A stretch of 56,003 nucleotides of DNA. Origin: Thiomonas sp. Its GTDB lineage: Bacteria; Pseudomonadota; Gammaproteobacteria; Burkholderiales; Burkholderiaceae_C. Position 1 is the first letter of the stretch; the number at the start of each line of letters is the position of its first letter. Under the pieces are notes generated by a model. That model was not told the origin of the DNA, did no database searches, and saw only the letters and a list, made by a program, of their open reading frames with translations. Where the stretch lies: the NCBI GenBank assembly GCA_023255715.1, contig JAGDVQ010000059.1, forward strand, positions 4,012-60,014, written 5' to 3'. The position numbers and the translations under genes are program-made. Positions 9,244-19,154 of the stretch are shown in pieces.

Positions 9244-9757
9244 CTATGTCTTGAGCCGGCGCAGCAGCGCAATCGCCTTGGGCTCGCCATGCTTGGCCAC
9301 CAGCGCGGCCTTGATCTCGGGCAGCAGCGCGAGCAGCTCGTCGGCGGTCTGGCATTGTTCGATCTTGAGCTGGATGCCATAGGCCTTGAGCATGCCCAGG
9401 TTGCCGCTGACCAGCGCGTTGATGCGGCGATACAGGCTGGAGAACGCGGCTGCGGGGGTCGAGCGCGAGTTCCGAAGGAAGCTCGTCGTCGTCATGCAGG
9501 AAGGCATCGGCGCTTGATTCGGCGGCGGCTGCGGGCTCGGGCTCCTCGGGCGCAGCAATCAGGCCGAGCGCGCGCAGTTGTTCGATGGCATCACTCGGCG
9601 CGGAAATCGCCTGCATCATGCTCTGCAGGGTCTGCAGATCGCGCTTGCCGTCCACCAGCAGCAGCACATTGCGCAGTGGGCGCGATCGCAACAGCGATTG
9701 CTTGGCCATCTCGCTCTGGCCCAGGGGGGTCTTGAACAGCACGGTATCGGGGTTCAT
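9244..9757 (-). pseudogene. Conserved hypothetical protein gene interrupted by a +1 frameshift in a 5-C run (minus strand)
   Basis: The N-terminal frame (MNPDTVLFKTPLGQSEMAKQSLLRSRPLRNVLLLVDGKRDLQTLQSMM...DDDELPSELALD) and the C-terminal frame (PAAAFSSLYRRINALVSGNLGMLKAYGIQLKIEQCQTADELLALLPEIKAALVAKHGEPKAIALLRRLKT) join cleanly if one base is removed from the G-run at 9454-9458. Confidence 0.75.
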
Positions 9758-9776
9758 GCGCGCGGTGGGGGTTGCT

Positions 9777-11045
9777 TCACGCGGGGGAGTTTAAGTTTGA
9801 ACCGAGCAGATCGAACAGGGTACGGGCAACCACCTGGGTGGCGCGGCGCAGATCGTCGAGCACGATGTGTTCATCGGCGCGCTTGGCGTTGCTCTCGCGC
9901 ACGGTGCGCGGACCGGCGCCGTAGATCACTGCGGGAATGCCATGCGCGGCGTACAGGCGCACATCGGTGTAGAGCGGGGTGCCGACGATCGGGATGGTCT
10001 CGTGGAACAGCGCCTGCGCATGGCGCTGCAGCGGCGCGGCGAGGCGCTCGTGTCCAGGCAGCGGAGTGAGGGCGCGGGCGAGCAGCATGCGGCGGATGTC
10101 CACGGTGATGCCGGGCACGGTGGCGGCGGCCTGCGCGATGATGCGGCGCAGCTCGGCCTCGACCGCGGCTGGGTCTTCCTCGGGAATCATGCGGCGGTCG
10201 AGCTTGAACACCACCTTGCCGGGGACGACATTGGTGTTGGTGCCGCCTGCGATCCACCCGACATTGAGGTAAGGGTGGTCGATGCCGACAACCTGCGAGC
10301 GCACATTGCGGTTGAGCGCGTTCTGCGCGTAGAGCGCATTCAGGATGGCGACCGCGCCCTGCAGCGCGTCCACGCCCGTGTGGGCAATGGCGGCATGCGC
10401 CATCACGCCGTGCACGGTCACTTCGAGCTGCAGGCAGCCGTTGTGCGCGTTGACCACCTGATAGCTGAAGCCCGCGGCGATTTCCAGGTCGGGCCGCGTG
10501 AGGCCGTGGTCCAGCAGCCAGCCGGGGCCGAGCAGGCCGCCGAATTCCTCGTCATAGGTGAAGTGCAGTTCGACGCCGCCGCGCAGCGGCGCGCCCAGTG
10601 CCTCGATCGCGCGCACGGCGAAGGTGTAGGTGGTGAAGTCGCACTTGCTCACGGCGGCGGCGCGGCCGTAGAGCTTGCCGTCTTCGATTGCGCCGCCGTA
10701 TGGATCGTGCGTCCAGCCTTCGCCTGGCGGCACCACGTCGCCGTGGGCATTGAGCGCAATGACCGGGCCACCGGGGCCATAGTGGCGGCGCACGATGAGG
10801 TTGGTGATGGACTCCAGTCCCTGTGCCCGACAGGCTTCGGCGGGAATGGGAATCTTCTCGGCGCTCATGCCGAGGTCGGCCAGCAGTTGCGCGGTGCGCT
10901 CGGCGTGCGGCGCATTGTTGCCCGGCGGGGTATCGGTGGGCACGCGTACCAGTTCCTGCAGCATGCGGGTCTGCTCGGCGAAGTGCGCATCGACCCAGTG
11001 GTCGAGCGCGGCGTAGGCGGCTTGCGGGGGATCGCGGTGGGTCAT
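9777..11045 (-). CDS. M20-family metallopeptidase/amidohydrolase (ArgE/DapE-like)
   Basis: M20 metal-binding motifs (NAHGDVVPPGEGW, HFTYDEEFGG); ATGA overlap with the preceding ureide gene. Confidence 0.85.
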   Translation of the reverse strand: MTHRDPPQAAYAALDHWVDAHFAEQTRMLQELVRVPTDTPPGNNAPHAERTAQLLADLGMSAEKIPIPAEACRAQGLESITNLIVRRHYGPGGPVIALNAHGDVVPPGEGWTHDPYGGAIEDGKLYGRAAAVSKCDFTTYTFAVRAIEALGAPLRGGVELHFTYDEEFGGLLGPGWLLDHGLTRPDLEIAAGFSYQVVNAHNGCLQLEVTVHGVMAHAAIAHTGVDALQGAVAILNALYAQNALNRNVRSQVVGIDHPYLNVGWIAGGTNTNVVPGKVVFKLDRRMIPEEDPAAVEAELRRIIAQAAATVPGITVDIRRMLLARALTPLPGHERLAAPLQRHAQALFHETIPIVGTPLYTDVRLYAAHGIPAVIYGAGPRTVRESNAKRADEHIVLDDLRRATQVVARTLFDLLGSNLNSPA

Positions 11046-12820
11046 GAGGCGGCGAGGTCGTCGAGCAATCGGCTGAAAGCGGCGCAGGCGAGGTCGAGGT
11101 CGTCTGCGGTGCAGGATTCCAGTGGGTTGTGGCTGATGCCGGCCTTTTCGCCGCGCACGAACAGCATGGCCTGCGGCAGGATGGTGTGCAGTTTCATCGC
11201 ATCGTGCCCGGCGCCGCTGGGCAGGCGGTGCAAGGGCAGGCCCAGCGCGGCCACGGCATGCTCCCAGCGCTGTTGCAGCGCGGCGTCGCTGGCAGCGGCC
11301 TGTTCGCGCATGGTTTCTTCCAGGGTGAAGCGCAGCTTGCGGCGCGTGCAGATCGCGTCGAGTTCGGCGCGCACGTCCGCGAGCAGGGCGTCGCGCTGCG
11401 TGTTGCTCGGGGCGCGCAGATCCAGGCTGAAGGCGCAGCGCCCGGGCACGACATTGATCGAACCGCCGGGCACTTCCAGCAGTCCCATGGTGGCGACCGA
11501 ATCGCCATCGACCGTGGCGCGACGCTCGATGAACAGCGCCAGCTCAGCCGCGGCGCAGGCGGCGTCGCGTCGGGCGTGCATCGGCGTGGTGCCGGCGTGG
11601 CTGGCCATGCCGACGATCTCTCCAACCAAGCGCACACTGGCGTTGATCGCGGTGACGATGCCCAGCGGCAGATCGAGGGCGCTCAGCACCGGGCCCTGCT
11701 CGATATGCACTTCGACAAAGCCGAGGTAGCGCGACGGATCGCGTTTGAGCGCTGCAATCGCCTGCAGATCGGCCGGCAGCCCCGCATGGCGCATGGCCTC
11801 GCGCATGGACAAGCCGTCCCGGTCTTGCTGGTCGAGCCAGGCGGGGTTGAAGTCGCCGGTCAGCGCGCCCGAGCCGAGGAAAGTGGCCTTGTAGCGCTGG
11901 CCTTCCTCCTCGGCAAAGGCCACGACCTCCAGGCCGAAGGGCAGGCGGCGTCCGGCGCGATGCAGCGCCTGCACGCAGGCCATCGGAATGAAGTGACCGA
12001 TGCGGCCGTCGTATTTGCCCGCATTGCGCACGGTGTCGTAATGCGAGCCGGTGAGCAGGCGGCGGGCCTGCGGCTGCGTGCCCTCATACACCCCGACCAC
12101 ATTGCCAACGGCGTCGATGCCCACACTGTCGAAACCACAGTGGCGCATGGTTGCGGCGATCTCGGCAGCAGCGGCGCGATGGGCGTCGGTCAGATAGGTT
12201 GCAGTGAGCTCAAAGCGCTCGCGCCACGGCGACTCGCTGTGCGCGGCAAGGCGCTCGCACCAGTCCCACACCTGGTTGCCCTGCTGCGGGATGAAGCCGA
12301 ACTTGTCGTTGAGCCGCAGTTCGGCGATGCGATGGATCTGGCGCAGCGCCTCGGCGAATTCTTCATCCGGCGGGTTGTCCAGGCGGCGCTCGAGTGTGGC
12401 GATGATTTGCGCGCGAGTCAGCCCGGTGCCGCGCGGGCCGCGCACCGCAAGGAGGAACGGAAAGCCAAAGCGCTCGCCATAGGCCGCGTTCAGCGCGGTG
12501 ATGCGGGCGAACTCCTGTGGCGAGCAATGTGCGAGTCCTGCGCGGCCTTGCTCGTCCGTGGACTCTGCGGTGAGTTCGCCTGCGATCGCGGCCTTGCCCG
12601 CCAGCTCCGGGTGCGCGCGGATCAGCGCGAGCTGCTCCGCGCGGCTGGCGCTGCGCACGGTTTGCACCAGCGCCTGCTTGAGCGCGGCCAGTGTCGCAAA
12701 TGGGCGGCTTGCCGCCGTGCGTTGCGCGATCCACGGCGAGTGCTCGTAGACACCGCCCAGCAGGGTGGCGATGTCGGCGGTGCTGGCCGTGTTGATCTGG
12801 TCGAGGGTCAGCATGGTCAT
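11042..12820 (-). CDS. Bifunctional OHCU decarboxylase (UraD) - allantoate amidohydrolase (AllC/HyuC-type) fusion
   Basis: N-terminal UraD-like domain (YEHSPWIAQRTAA...LIRAHPELAGKAA...GFPFLLAVRG) followed in frame by an allantoate amidohydrolase domain (TGSHYDTVRNAGKYDG, FAEEEGQRYKATFLGSGALTG, HIEQGPVL, SGAGHDAM). Confidence 0.92.
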   Translation of the reverse strand: MTMLTLDQINTASTADIATLLGGVYEHSPWIAQRTAASRPFATLAALKQALVQTVRSASRAEQLALIRAHPELAGKAAIAGELTAESTDEQGRAGLAHCSPQEFARITALNAAYGERFGFPFLLAVRGPRGTGLTRAQIIATLERRLDNPPDEEFAEALRQIHRIAELRLNDKFGFIPQQGNQVWDWCERLAAHSESPWRERFELTATYLTDAHRAAAAEIAATMRHCGFDSVGIDAVGNVVGVYEGTQPQARRLLTGSHYDTVRNAGKYDGRIGHFIPMACVQALHRAGRRLPFGLEVVAFAEEEGQRYKATFLGSGALTGDFNPAWLDQQDRDGLSMREAMRHAGLPADLQAIAALKRDPSRYLGFVEVHIEQGPVLSALDLPLGIVTAINASVRLVGEIVGMASHAGTTPMHARRDAACAAAELALFIERRATVDGDSVATMGLLEVPGGSINVVPGRCAFSLDLRAPSNTQRDALLADVRAELDAICTRRKLRFTLEETMREQAAASDAALQQRWEHAVAALGLPLHRLPSGAGHDAMKLHTILPQAMLFVRGEKAGISHNPLESCTADDLDLACAAFSRLLDDLAAS

Positions 12821-13764
12821 TCCCAGACGAAGGCCGTGGCGCCGTTGAACGGATGCTCGGCCTGCCAGTGCCGCGCGATGTCGATGCGCCGTGCGATCCA
12901 CACGCGGTCGAAGCGTGCGACATGGTCGAGAAAGCGCTGCAGCGCGCGAATGCGGCCCGGGCGGCCGAGCAACCGCGCGTGCATGCCGATGCTCAGCATC
13001 TTTGGCACTTCGGCGCCTTCGGCATAGAGCACGTCGAAGCTGTCGCGCAGGTAAATGAAAAAGTCCTCGGCCTGGGCAAAGCCCTGCGGCAGGGCAAAGC
13101 GCATGTCGTTGGCATCGAGGGTGTAGGGCACGACCAGATGCGGCGCCAGCGTGCCGTCGGTCTTGCGCACCTGCAGCCAGAAGGGCAGATCGTCGCCGTA
13201 ATGATCGCTGTCGTAGGCGAAGCCGCCGTGGTCGGCCACCAGGCGACGGGTGTTGGGGCTGTCGCGGCCGGTATACCAGCCCAGCGGGCGCACGCCGCAG
13301 ACGGCTTCGATGGCCTGCACGCCCAGGCGCATGTGCGCGCGCTCGGTGGCCTCATCGACGTTCTGATAGTGAATCCAGCGCCAGCCGTGGCAGGCGATCT
13401 CATGCCCCAGTTCCACGCAGGCGCGGGCGAGGTCGGGGGTGCGCTGCAGCGCCATGCCCACGCCGAAGACGGTGAGTGGCAGGCCGCGTTGCTCGAATTC
13501 GCGCAGGATGCGCCACACCCCGGCACGGCTGCCGTATTCGTAGATGCTTTCCATGCTCAGATGGCGCGCGGGGTAGGCAGCCGGGTTGAACAGTTCGGAG
13601 AGGAACTGTTCGCTGGCCGCGTCGCCGTGCAGCACGCAGTTCTCGCCGCCTTCCTCGATGTTGAGCACGAACTGCAGCGCCACGCGCGCACGGCCCGGCC
13701 AGTTGGCCTGTGGCGGGTTGCGGCCGTAGCCGATGAGGTCGCGGGGGTAGCGAGCATTCGGCAT
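12817..13764 (-). CDS. puuE: Allantoinase PuuE (polysaccharide deacetylase-like)
   Basis: MPNARYPRDLIGYGRNPPQANWPGRARVALQFVLNIEEGGENC..., EIACHGWRWIHYQ, GWYTGRDSPNTRRLV; typical PuuE length and motifs. Confidence 0.93.
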   Translation of the reverse strand: MPNARYPRDLIGYGRNPPQANWPGRARVALQFVLNIEEGGENCVLHGDAASEQFLSELFNPAAYPARHLSMESIYEYGSRAGVWRILREFEQRGLPLTVFGVGMALQRTPDLARACVELGHEIACHGWRWIHYQNVDEATERAHMRLGVQAIEAVCGVRPLGWYTGRDSPNTRRLVADHGGFAYDSDHYGDDLPFWLQVRKTDGTLAPHLVVPYTLDANDMRFALPQGFAQAEDFFIYLRDSFDVLYAEGAEVPKMLSIGMHARLLGRPGRIRALQRFLDHVARFDRVWIARRIDIARHWQAEHPFNGATAFVWE

Positions 13765-13783
13765 GATGGACTTCTTTCCGCTT

Positions 13784-14539
13784 TCAAGCCGCCGCAGTCA
13801 GCGCCTGGGCGAGATCGGTGCTGCTGGTCCGTGGGTGATAGAGCAGACTGCTTTCGGTGGCCAGCAGGTGGGCTTCCATCAGCGCCTTGGCCTTGGGCAC
13901 GTTGCGCGCCTCCAGCGCCTTGAGGAGGGCCACATGTTCGTCCGACGAATGCTGCGCCGCGCGTGATGACTGGTACATCAGCGTGATCAGTGCGCAGCGC
14001 GAGATCAGCTCCGACAGGATCTGCGCCAGCACATGCTGGCCGATGCGCTGCGCCATCAGCACGTGAAAGTCACCGAGCAGCCGGGTGCGCCCGGTCACAT
14101 CCACCCGGCTGACCACGGCCTGCTCCTGCTTGAGGTGCGCACGCAGGGCGCGGAAGTCTGCTGCCGTGGCCTGCTCGCAGAATGCCTCGACCAGATGCTG
14201 CTCGAGCACACGCCGCACCGCGAACACCTGCTTGGCCTCCTCCACCGAGGGCTGGGCGACGAAGGCGCCACGTGCAGGCTCCAGCGTGACCAGATGGTCA
14301 CGCGCCAACTGAAACAACGCCTGCCGCACGATGGTGCGCGACACGCCGTAGATCGCCGCGATCTTCTGCTCGGTGAGCTTGGCGCCGGGGGCCAGGCGGT
14401 GCTCGATGATCGCTGCGGTAATCGCGGCGACGATGGTCTGGGTCGAGTCGGTGACTGGGCTGTCGACAGCCGCAGCCGGGCGCACCACCTTCTCTGCGGG
14501 GGCTTGTGACTTCGAGGGTGCCTTGGTGCGCGCGTTCAT
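13784..14539 (-). CDS. GntR-family (FCD-type) transcriptional regulator
   Basis: wHTH (LAPGAKLTEQKIAAIYGVSRTIVRQALFQLARDHLVTLEPARGAFVA) and FCD ligand domain; start set at MNARTKAPSK. Confidence 0.9.
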   Translation of the reverse strand: MNARTKAPSKSQAPAEKVVRPAAAVDSPVTDSTQTIVAAITAAIIEHRLAPGAKLTEQKIAAIYGVSRTIVRQALFQLARDHLVTLEPARGAFVAQPSVEEAKQVFAVRRVLEQHLVEAFCEQATAADFRALRAHLKQEQAVVSRVDVTGRTRLLGDFHVLMAQRIGQHVLAQILSELISRCALITLMYQSSRAAQHSSDEHVALLKALEARNVPKAKALMEAHLLATESSLLYHPRTSSTDLAQALTAAA

Positions 14540-14635
14540 GATCTCCCTTCTAGCGATGTTTCCCGGCATGGCATCTGCCAACTCCAGAGCATGCCAACGG
14601 GCTGCGGGGTTGTGAGTCCACTTGGTTTGCCATTA

Positions 14636-14663
14636 GCATACAACTTATCTTACGATTGTATGC
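14636..14663. promoter_or_regulatory. Candidate operator (inverted repeat) between the GntR regulator and uraH
   Basis: Perfect 8-bp inverted repeat GCATACAA (14636-14643) / TTGTATGC (14656-14663), 12-nt spacer, in the divergent intergenic region. Confidence 0.55.
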
Positions 14664-14720
14664 AATAAGGCTTCAATCGAAGTCTTCGAGCCACATTCAG
14701 TCCAGGGATCGAAAACCGCG

Positions 14721-15074
14721 ATGGGCGCACTGACCACACACATTCTCGATACCGCGCATGGGCATCCCGCTGCTGCCGTGCGCATCGATCTCTACGCCGA
14801 ACAGGGTGCAGGCTGGATGCTGCTTCGCTCTGTCCAGACCAACTCGGACGGTCGTTGTGAACTGCCACTGTTGCAAGGGGCCGACCTGCAGCCTGGGCGA
14901 TACCGGCTGGTGTTTCACATGGGTGCCTATTTCAAGAGGCTGGGCCTGACGCTGCCTCAAACACCCTTTCTCGATCAGATTCCGTTGGAATTCGGCGTAG
15001 CCGATGCGCGGCAGCACTATCACGTTCCCTTGCTGGTGTCGCCCTGGAGCTATTCGACCTACCGAGGCAGCTGA
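14721..15074 (+). CDS. uraH: 5-hydroxyisourate hydrolase
   Basis: MGALTTHILDTAHGHPAAAVRIDLY ... HYHVPLLVSPWSYSTYRGS, the canonical transthyretin-like HIUase ends. Confidence 0.96.
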   Translation: MGALTTHILDTAHGHPAAAVRIDLYAEQGAGWMLLRSVQTNSDGRCELPLLQGADLQPGRYRLVFHMGAYFKRLGLTLPQTPFLDQIPLEFGVADARQHYHVPLLVSPWSYSTYRGS

Positions 15075-15201
15075 GGCAGGCTGCCAGATCAACCAGGATC
15101 GCCGCAGTGCGGTGCGCCATCGCAGATGGCACGCGATCCGACTGACTTTCGCAGGGCCTGCTGTGGCGGAAGTCGTTTTCAGATGACTCTCTGGAGGCGT
15201 C

Positions 15202-16407
15202 ATGACGAACGACTTGATCAACACCATCCTGCCCTACGCGATGAACTGGGCCGACCTGCTGTTGCGCTGGCTGCATGTCATCGTGGCCATTGCATGGATC
15301 GGCTCATCGTTTTATTTCGTCTGGCTGGACAACAGCCTGGAGCCGCCCAAGGCGGCCGACCTCAAGGCCAAGGGCGTGGACGGCGAGCTGTGGGCGGTGC
15401 ATGGCGGCGGCTTCTACAACCCGCAGAAATACATGGTGGCTCCCAGGAACCTGCCGCAGCACCTGCACTGGTTCTACTGGGAGAGCTACACCACCTGGCT
15501 GTCGGGCTTTGCTCTGCTGTGTGTGCTGTACTTCTATCACGCGGGCATTTTCATCGTCGATCCACGTGTGTACGCATGGAGTTCACCGGGGCTGGCGGTG
15601 GCCGCCATGCTGGGCTTTCTGGTGGTGGGCTGGCTGGTCTATGACGGCATCTGCCGTGTGTTCGGCCAAGGCAAAAACGGCGACCGCACGGTTGGCATTC
15701 TGGTTGCGGTGTATGTGGTGCTCGCGGCCTGGCTGGCCTGCCATCTGTTTGCCGGGCGCGCGGCGTTTCTCATCATTGGCGCCATGCTGGGTTCCTCCAT
15801 GAGTGCCAATGTGTTCTTCTGGATCATTCCGGGTCAGCGCCGCGTAGTTGCGGCCATGCGCGCCGGCCAGACGCCCGACCCGATGGATGGCAAGCGCGGC
15901 AAGCAGCGCAGCGTGCACAACACCTACTTCACCTTGCCCGTGCTGTTCGCCATGCTGTCCAACCATTACAGCTTCGTCTACGACGCGCCGAACAATTGGC
16001 TGGTGCTGGTGCTGATGATGCTGGCCGGTGCGCTCATCCGCCAGTTTTTCGTGCTCAAGCACAAGGGCGTGTGGAAGTGGCAGTACTGGCTGGTGGGCGT
16101 GGCCATCATTCTCGGCGTGGCGATTGCACTCGCGCCCAAGCCGCAACCTGTGCTGGCATCGGCCGAGCCGGTGCGCTTTGCCACCGTGCAGCACATCGTG
16201 CAGCAGCGCTGCTTGCTTTGCCATGCCGGGCCCGCTGCGCAAAAAGGCGTGCGACTCGATGCACCGCAGGACATCGTCAGCCACGCGCAGGCCATTTACC
16301 AGCAGGTGGTCGTGCTCAAGGCCATGCCGCTGAACAACGCCACGCAGATCACCGAACTGGAGCGCGCCGAGGTCGCGTCCTGGGTCAAGGCGGGTGCGAA
16401 GCCCTGA
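15202..16407 (+). CDS. puuD: Urate hydroxylase PuuD with C-terminal cytochrome c domain
   Basis: Multi-TM protein (LLLRWLHVIVAIAWIGSSFYFVWLDNSLEPP...) with C-terminal haem-binding CLLCH. Confidence 0.93.
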   Translation: MTNDLINTILPYAMNWADLLLRWLHVIVAIAWIGSSFYFVWLDNSLEPPKAADLKAKGVDGELWAVHGGGFYNPQKYMVAPRNLPQHLHWFYWESYTTWLSGFALLCVLYFYHAGIFIVDPRVYAWSSPGLAVAAMLGFLVVGWLVYDGICRVFGQGKNGDRTVGILVAVYVVLAAWLACHLFAGRAAFLIIGAMLGSSMSANVFFWIIPGQRRVVAAMRAGQTPDPMDGKRGKQRSVHNTYFTLPVLFAMLSNHYSFVYDAPNNWLVLVLMMLAGALIRQFFVLKHKGVWKWQYWLVGVAIILGVAIALAPKPQPVLASAEPVRFATVQHIVQQRCLLCHAGPAAQKGVRLDAPQDIVSHAQAIYQQVVVLKAMPLNNATQITELERAEVASWVKAGAKP

Positions 16408-16464
16408 ACACTGCTGCATGCTCTGGTATGGTGCATGCGTTCTTGGTTCGCAGCACGGATCGGC

Positions 16465-17229
16465 ATGCACCTCCTTGTTCTCGATGTTGGCAACACCCGG
16501 CTGAAATGGGGGCTGTATGCTCGCCCGCAGCGCGGTGCGGAGTTGCTTGCCGGTGGTGCAATGTTGCTGGAGGAAGTCGATCAATTGCGGCATGTGCTGG
16601 CCGGTCAACCACGCGCTGAGCGGGTCATCGGCTGTGCGGTTGCCGGTGCGGTGGTGACGGCGCGGGTATGTGCGGAACTCGATGCGCTCGGGCTGCACTG
16701 CAACTGGATTGCCGCGCAGTCTGAACAATGCGGCGTGCGCAACAGCTATGCCACGCCTTCCTTGCTGGGAGCAGACCGCTGGGCGGCACAACTCGGAGCG
16801 CGTCAGCGCATTCCTGATCGGGCGGCAATGGTCATCAGTGTGGGTACCGCGGTCACGGTGGATTGCCTCAGCGCCGACGGCGTGTTCATCGGCGGCATCA
16901 TCCTGCCCGGATTCGGTCTGATGCTCAAGGCGCTGGAGATGGGCACTGCGGGACTGCGCGTGCCCGAAGGTGAGGTCGTGGAGTTTCCCACCAACACGAG
17001 CGATGCGCTGATGACGGGCGGGGCGCTGGCCATCTCGGGCGCTGCGCGGCAGATGCATGCGCGTCTGCAGGCCCTGGCTCAGGGCGAGGTGGCCGTACTG
17101 CTGACCGGCGGCGCGGCGCCCAAGCTGCGCGATGCGCTGGGCCTGCCGCATCGGCATGTCGAACACCTGGTGTTCGAAGGCCTGCTGTGCATCGCCGCGC
17201 AGCAGGAACAGACACTTCAGAGCACGTAG
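16465..17229 (+). CDS. coaX: Type III pantothenate kinase
   Basis: [55 protein letters not shown] motifs. Confidence 0.94.
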   Translation: MHLLVLDVGNTRLKWGLYARPQRGAELLAGGAMLLEEVDQLRHVLAGQPRAERVIGCAVAGAVVTARVCAELDALGLHCNWIAAQSEQCGVRNSYATPSLLGADRWAAQLGARQRIPDRAAMVISVGTAVTVDCLSADGVFIGGIILPGFGLMLKALEMGTAGLRVPEGEVVEFPTNTSDALMTGGALAISGAARQMHARLQALAQGEVAVLLTGGAAPKLRDALGLPHRHVEHLVFEGLLCIAAQQEQTLQST

Positions 17230-18545
17230 CGCGACAGGTCCTCGTCTCGCGCGATATCGCCCAGACGCTGGTTGACCATTGCCGCGTCCACTTTCACCGT
17301 GCTGTGCTGCGCGCCGTCGGCGTGGAAGGACACCTCTTCGAGCAGCCGCTCCATGACCGTGTGCAGCCGCCGCGCACCGATGTTCTCGGTTTTCTCGTTC
17401 ACCTGAAACGCAACTTCCGCCATGCGACGGATGCCGTCGGCGGTGAACTCCACCTGCACTCCGTCGGTTGCCAGCAGTGCTGCATATTGCTTGGTCAGGC
17501 TGGCGTCCGTGCTGGTGAGGATGGCCTCGAAATCGGCAACGGACAGCGACTCCAGTTCCACCCGGATCGGGAAGCGCCCCTGCAGCTCGGGAATCAGGTC
17601 CGAGGGCTTGGCGACATGAAACGCCCCGCTGGCGATGAACAGGATGTGGTCAGTGCGCACCATGCCGTACTTGGTGCTCACGGTCGTGCCTTCCACCAGC
17701 GGCAGAAGGTCGCGCTGCACGCCCTGGCGCGAGACATCGGCGCCCTGGGTGTCGCTGCGCGAGGCCACCTTGTCGATCTCGTCGAGGAACACGATACCGT
17801 TCTGTTCCACGGCGCGCAGCGCGCCGGCCTTGATCTCGTCCTCATTGACCAGCTTGGAGGCCTCTTCGTCGATCAGCAGCTTCTGGGCTTCGCGCACGGT
17901 GAGCTTGCGCTTCTTGCTGCGCGTCTGTCCCATGTTGGCGAACATCGAACGGATCTGTTCGGTCATGTCTTCCATGCCGGGCGGGCCCATGATGTCCACG
18001 CTGGCTGGATGCACCGCGACGTCGATCTCGATTTCCTTGTCGTCGAGCTGGCCCTCGCGCAGGCGCTTTCGCAGCATCTGCCGTGTCGGGTTGGTCTCGG
18101 TGATCGATGCCGCGTGACCACTGGAGTCAGCCGGTGCGGGCAGCAGCACGTCGAGGATGCGATCTTCCGCGCGGTCTTCCGCCCGGGTGCGCTGCGCACG
18201 CATCGCGTTCTCACGCGCCAGCTTGACCGCCGCTTCCATCAGATCGCGGATGATGGTGTCCACATCGCGCCCGACATAGCCCACCTCGGTGAACTTGGTG
18301 GCTTCTACCTTGATGAACGGCGCGTCGGCCAGCTTGGCCAGGCGGCGCGCAATCTCGGTCTTGCCCACGCCGGTGGGGCCGATCATCAGGATGTTTTTCG
18401 GCGTGATCTCGTGGCGCAACGGCTCGGCGACCTGCTGGCGACGCCAGCGGTTGCGCAGGGCAATGGCCACGGCCTGCTTGGCCTTGGCCTGGCCGATGAC
18501 AAAACGGTCGAGCTCGGAGACGATTTCTCGGGGAGTCATGTTCAT
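17217..18545 (-). CDS. hslU: ATP-dependent protease ATPase subunit HslU
   Basis: [50 protein letters not shown]-terminal LSRYVL. Confidence 0.97.
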   Translation of the reverse strand: MNMTPREIVSELDRFVIGQAKAKQAVAIALRNRWRRQQVAEPLRHEITPKNILMIGPTGVGKTEIARRLAKLADAPFIKVEATKFTEVGYVGRDVDTIIRDLMEAAVKLARENAMRAQRTRAEDRAEDRILDVLLPAPADSSGHAASITETNPTRQMLRKRLREGQLDDKEIEIDVAVHPASVDIMGPPGMEDMTEQIRSMFANMGQTRSKKRKLTVREAQKLLIDEEASKLVNEDEIKAGALRAVEQNGIVFLDEIDKVASRSDTQGADVSRQGVQRDLLPLVEGTTVSTKYGMVRTDHILFIASGAFHVAKPSDLIPELQGRFPIRVELESLSVADFEAILTSTDASLTKQYAALLATDGVQVEFTADGIRRMAEVAFQVNEKTENIGARRLHTVMERLLEEVSFHADGAQHSTVKVDAAMVNQRLGDIARDEDLSRYVL

Positions 18546-18549
18546 GGCG

Positions 18550-19089
18550 TCATTCCCCCAGGGTTTCGATGGTGTGCGACTGATTGGTGTAGATGCAGAT
18601 GTCTCCGGCGATCTGCAGCGACTTGGCCACGATCTCGCGGGGGCTCAGCGCTGTGTGCTCCAGCAGCGCCCTTGCCGCCGACTGCGCGTATGCACCGCCC
18701 GAGCCAATGGCCACGATGCCATACTCGGGTTCGAGCACATCGCCATTGCCGGTGATGATGAGCGAGTGCTCGGCATCGGCCACAGAAAGCATGGCCTCCA
18801 GGCGGCGCAGCATGCGGTCGGTCCGCCAGTCCTTGGCCAGTTCGACCGCGCTGCGGAGCAACTGCCCCTGGTGCTTTTCCAGCTTGGCCTCGAAGCGCTC
18901 GAACAACGTGAACGCGTCAGCCGTGCCGCCGGCGAAACCGGCGAGGATCTGGTTGTTGTAGAGCCTGCGCACCTTGCGTGCGGTGGATTTGACGACGATG
19001 TTGCCGAGGGTTACTTGACCGTCGCCGCCCAGGGCCACGGTGGAACCTCGGCGCACGCTCAGAATGGTGGTGCCGTGATATTGATCCAT
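18550..19089 (-). CDS. hslV: ATP-dependent protease peptidase subunit HslV
   Basis: [30 protein letters not shown] ... [14 protein letters not shown]. Confidence 0.97.
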   Translation of the reverse strand: MDQYHGTTILSVRRGSTVALGGDGQVTLGNIVVKSTARKVRRLYNNQILAGFAGGTADAFTLFERFEAKLEKHQGQLLRSAVELAKDWRTDRMLRRLEAMLSVADAEHSLIITGNGDVLEPEYGIVAIGSGGAYAQSAARALLEHTALSPREIVAKSLQIAGDICIYTNQSHTIETLGE

Positions 19090-19154
19090 GCTGCGATTTG
19101 GGGATGTGCCGGAGAAACTCAAGGGCCGCGATGATGTGCGCGGCGTGGGCGCAG

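Noticed and set aside
9867-13027. Large plus-strand ORFs (620 and 632 aa)
   Set aside because: Antisense to the M20, uraD-allC and puuE genes.
15583-17166. 527-aa minus-strand ORF
   Set aside because: Antisense to puuD and coaX.
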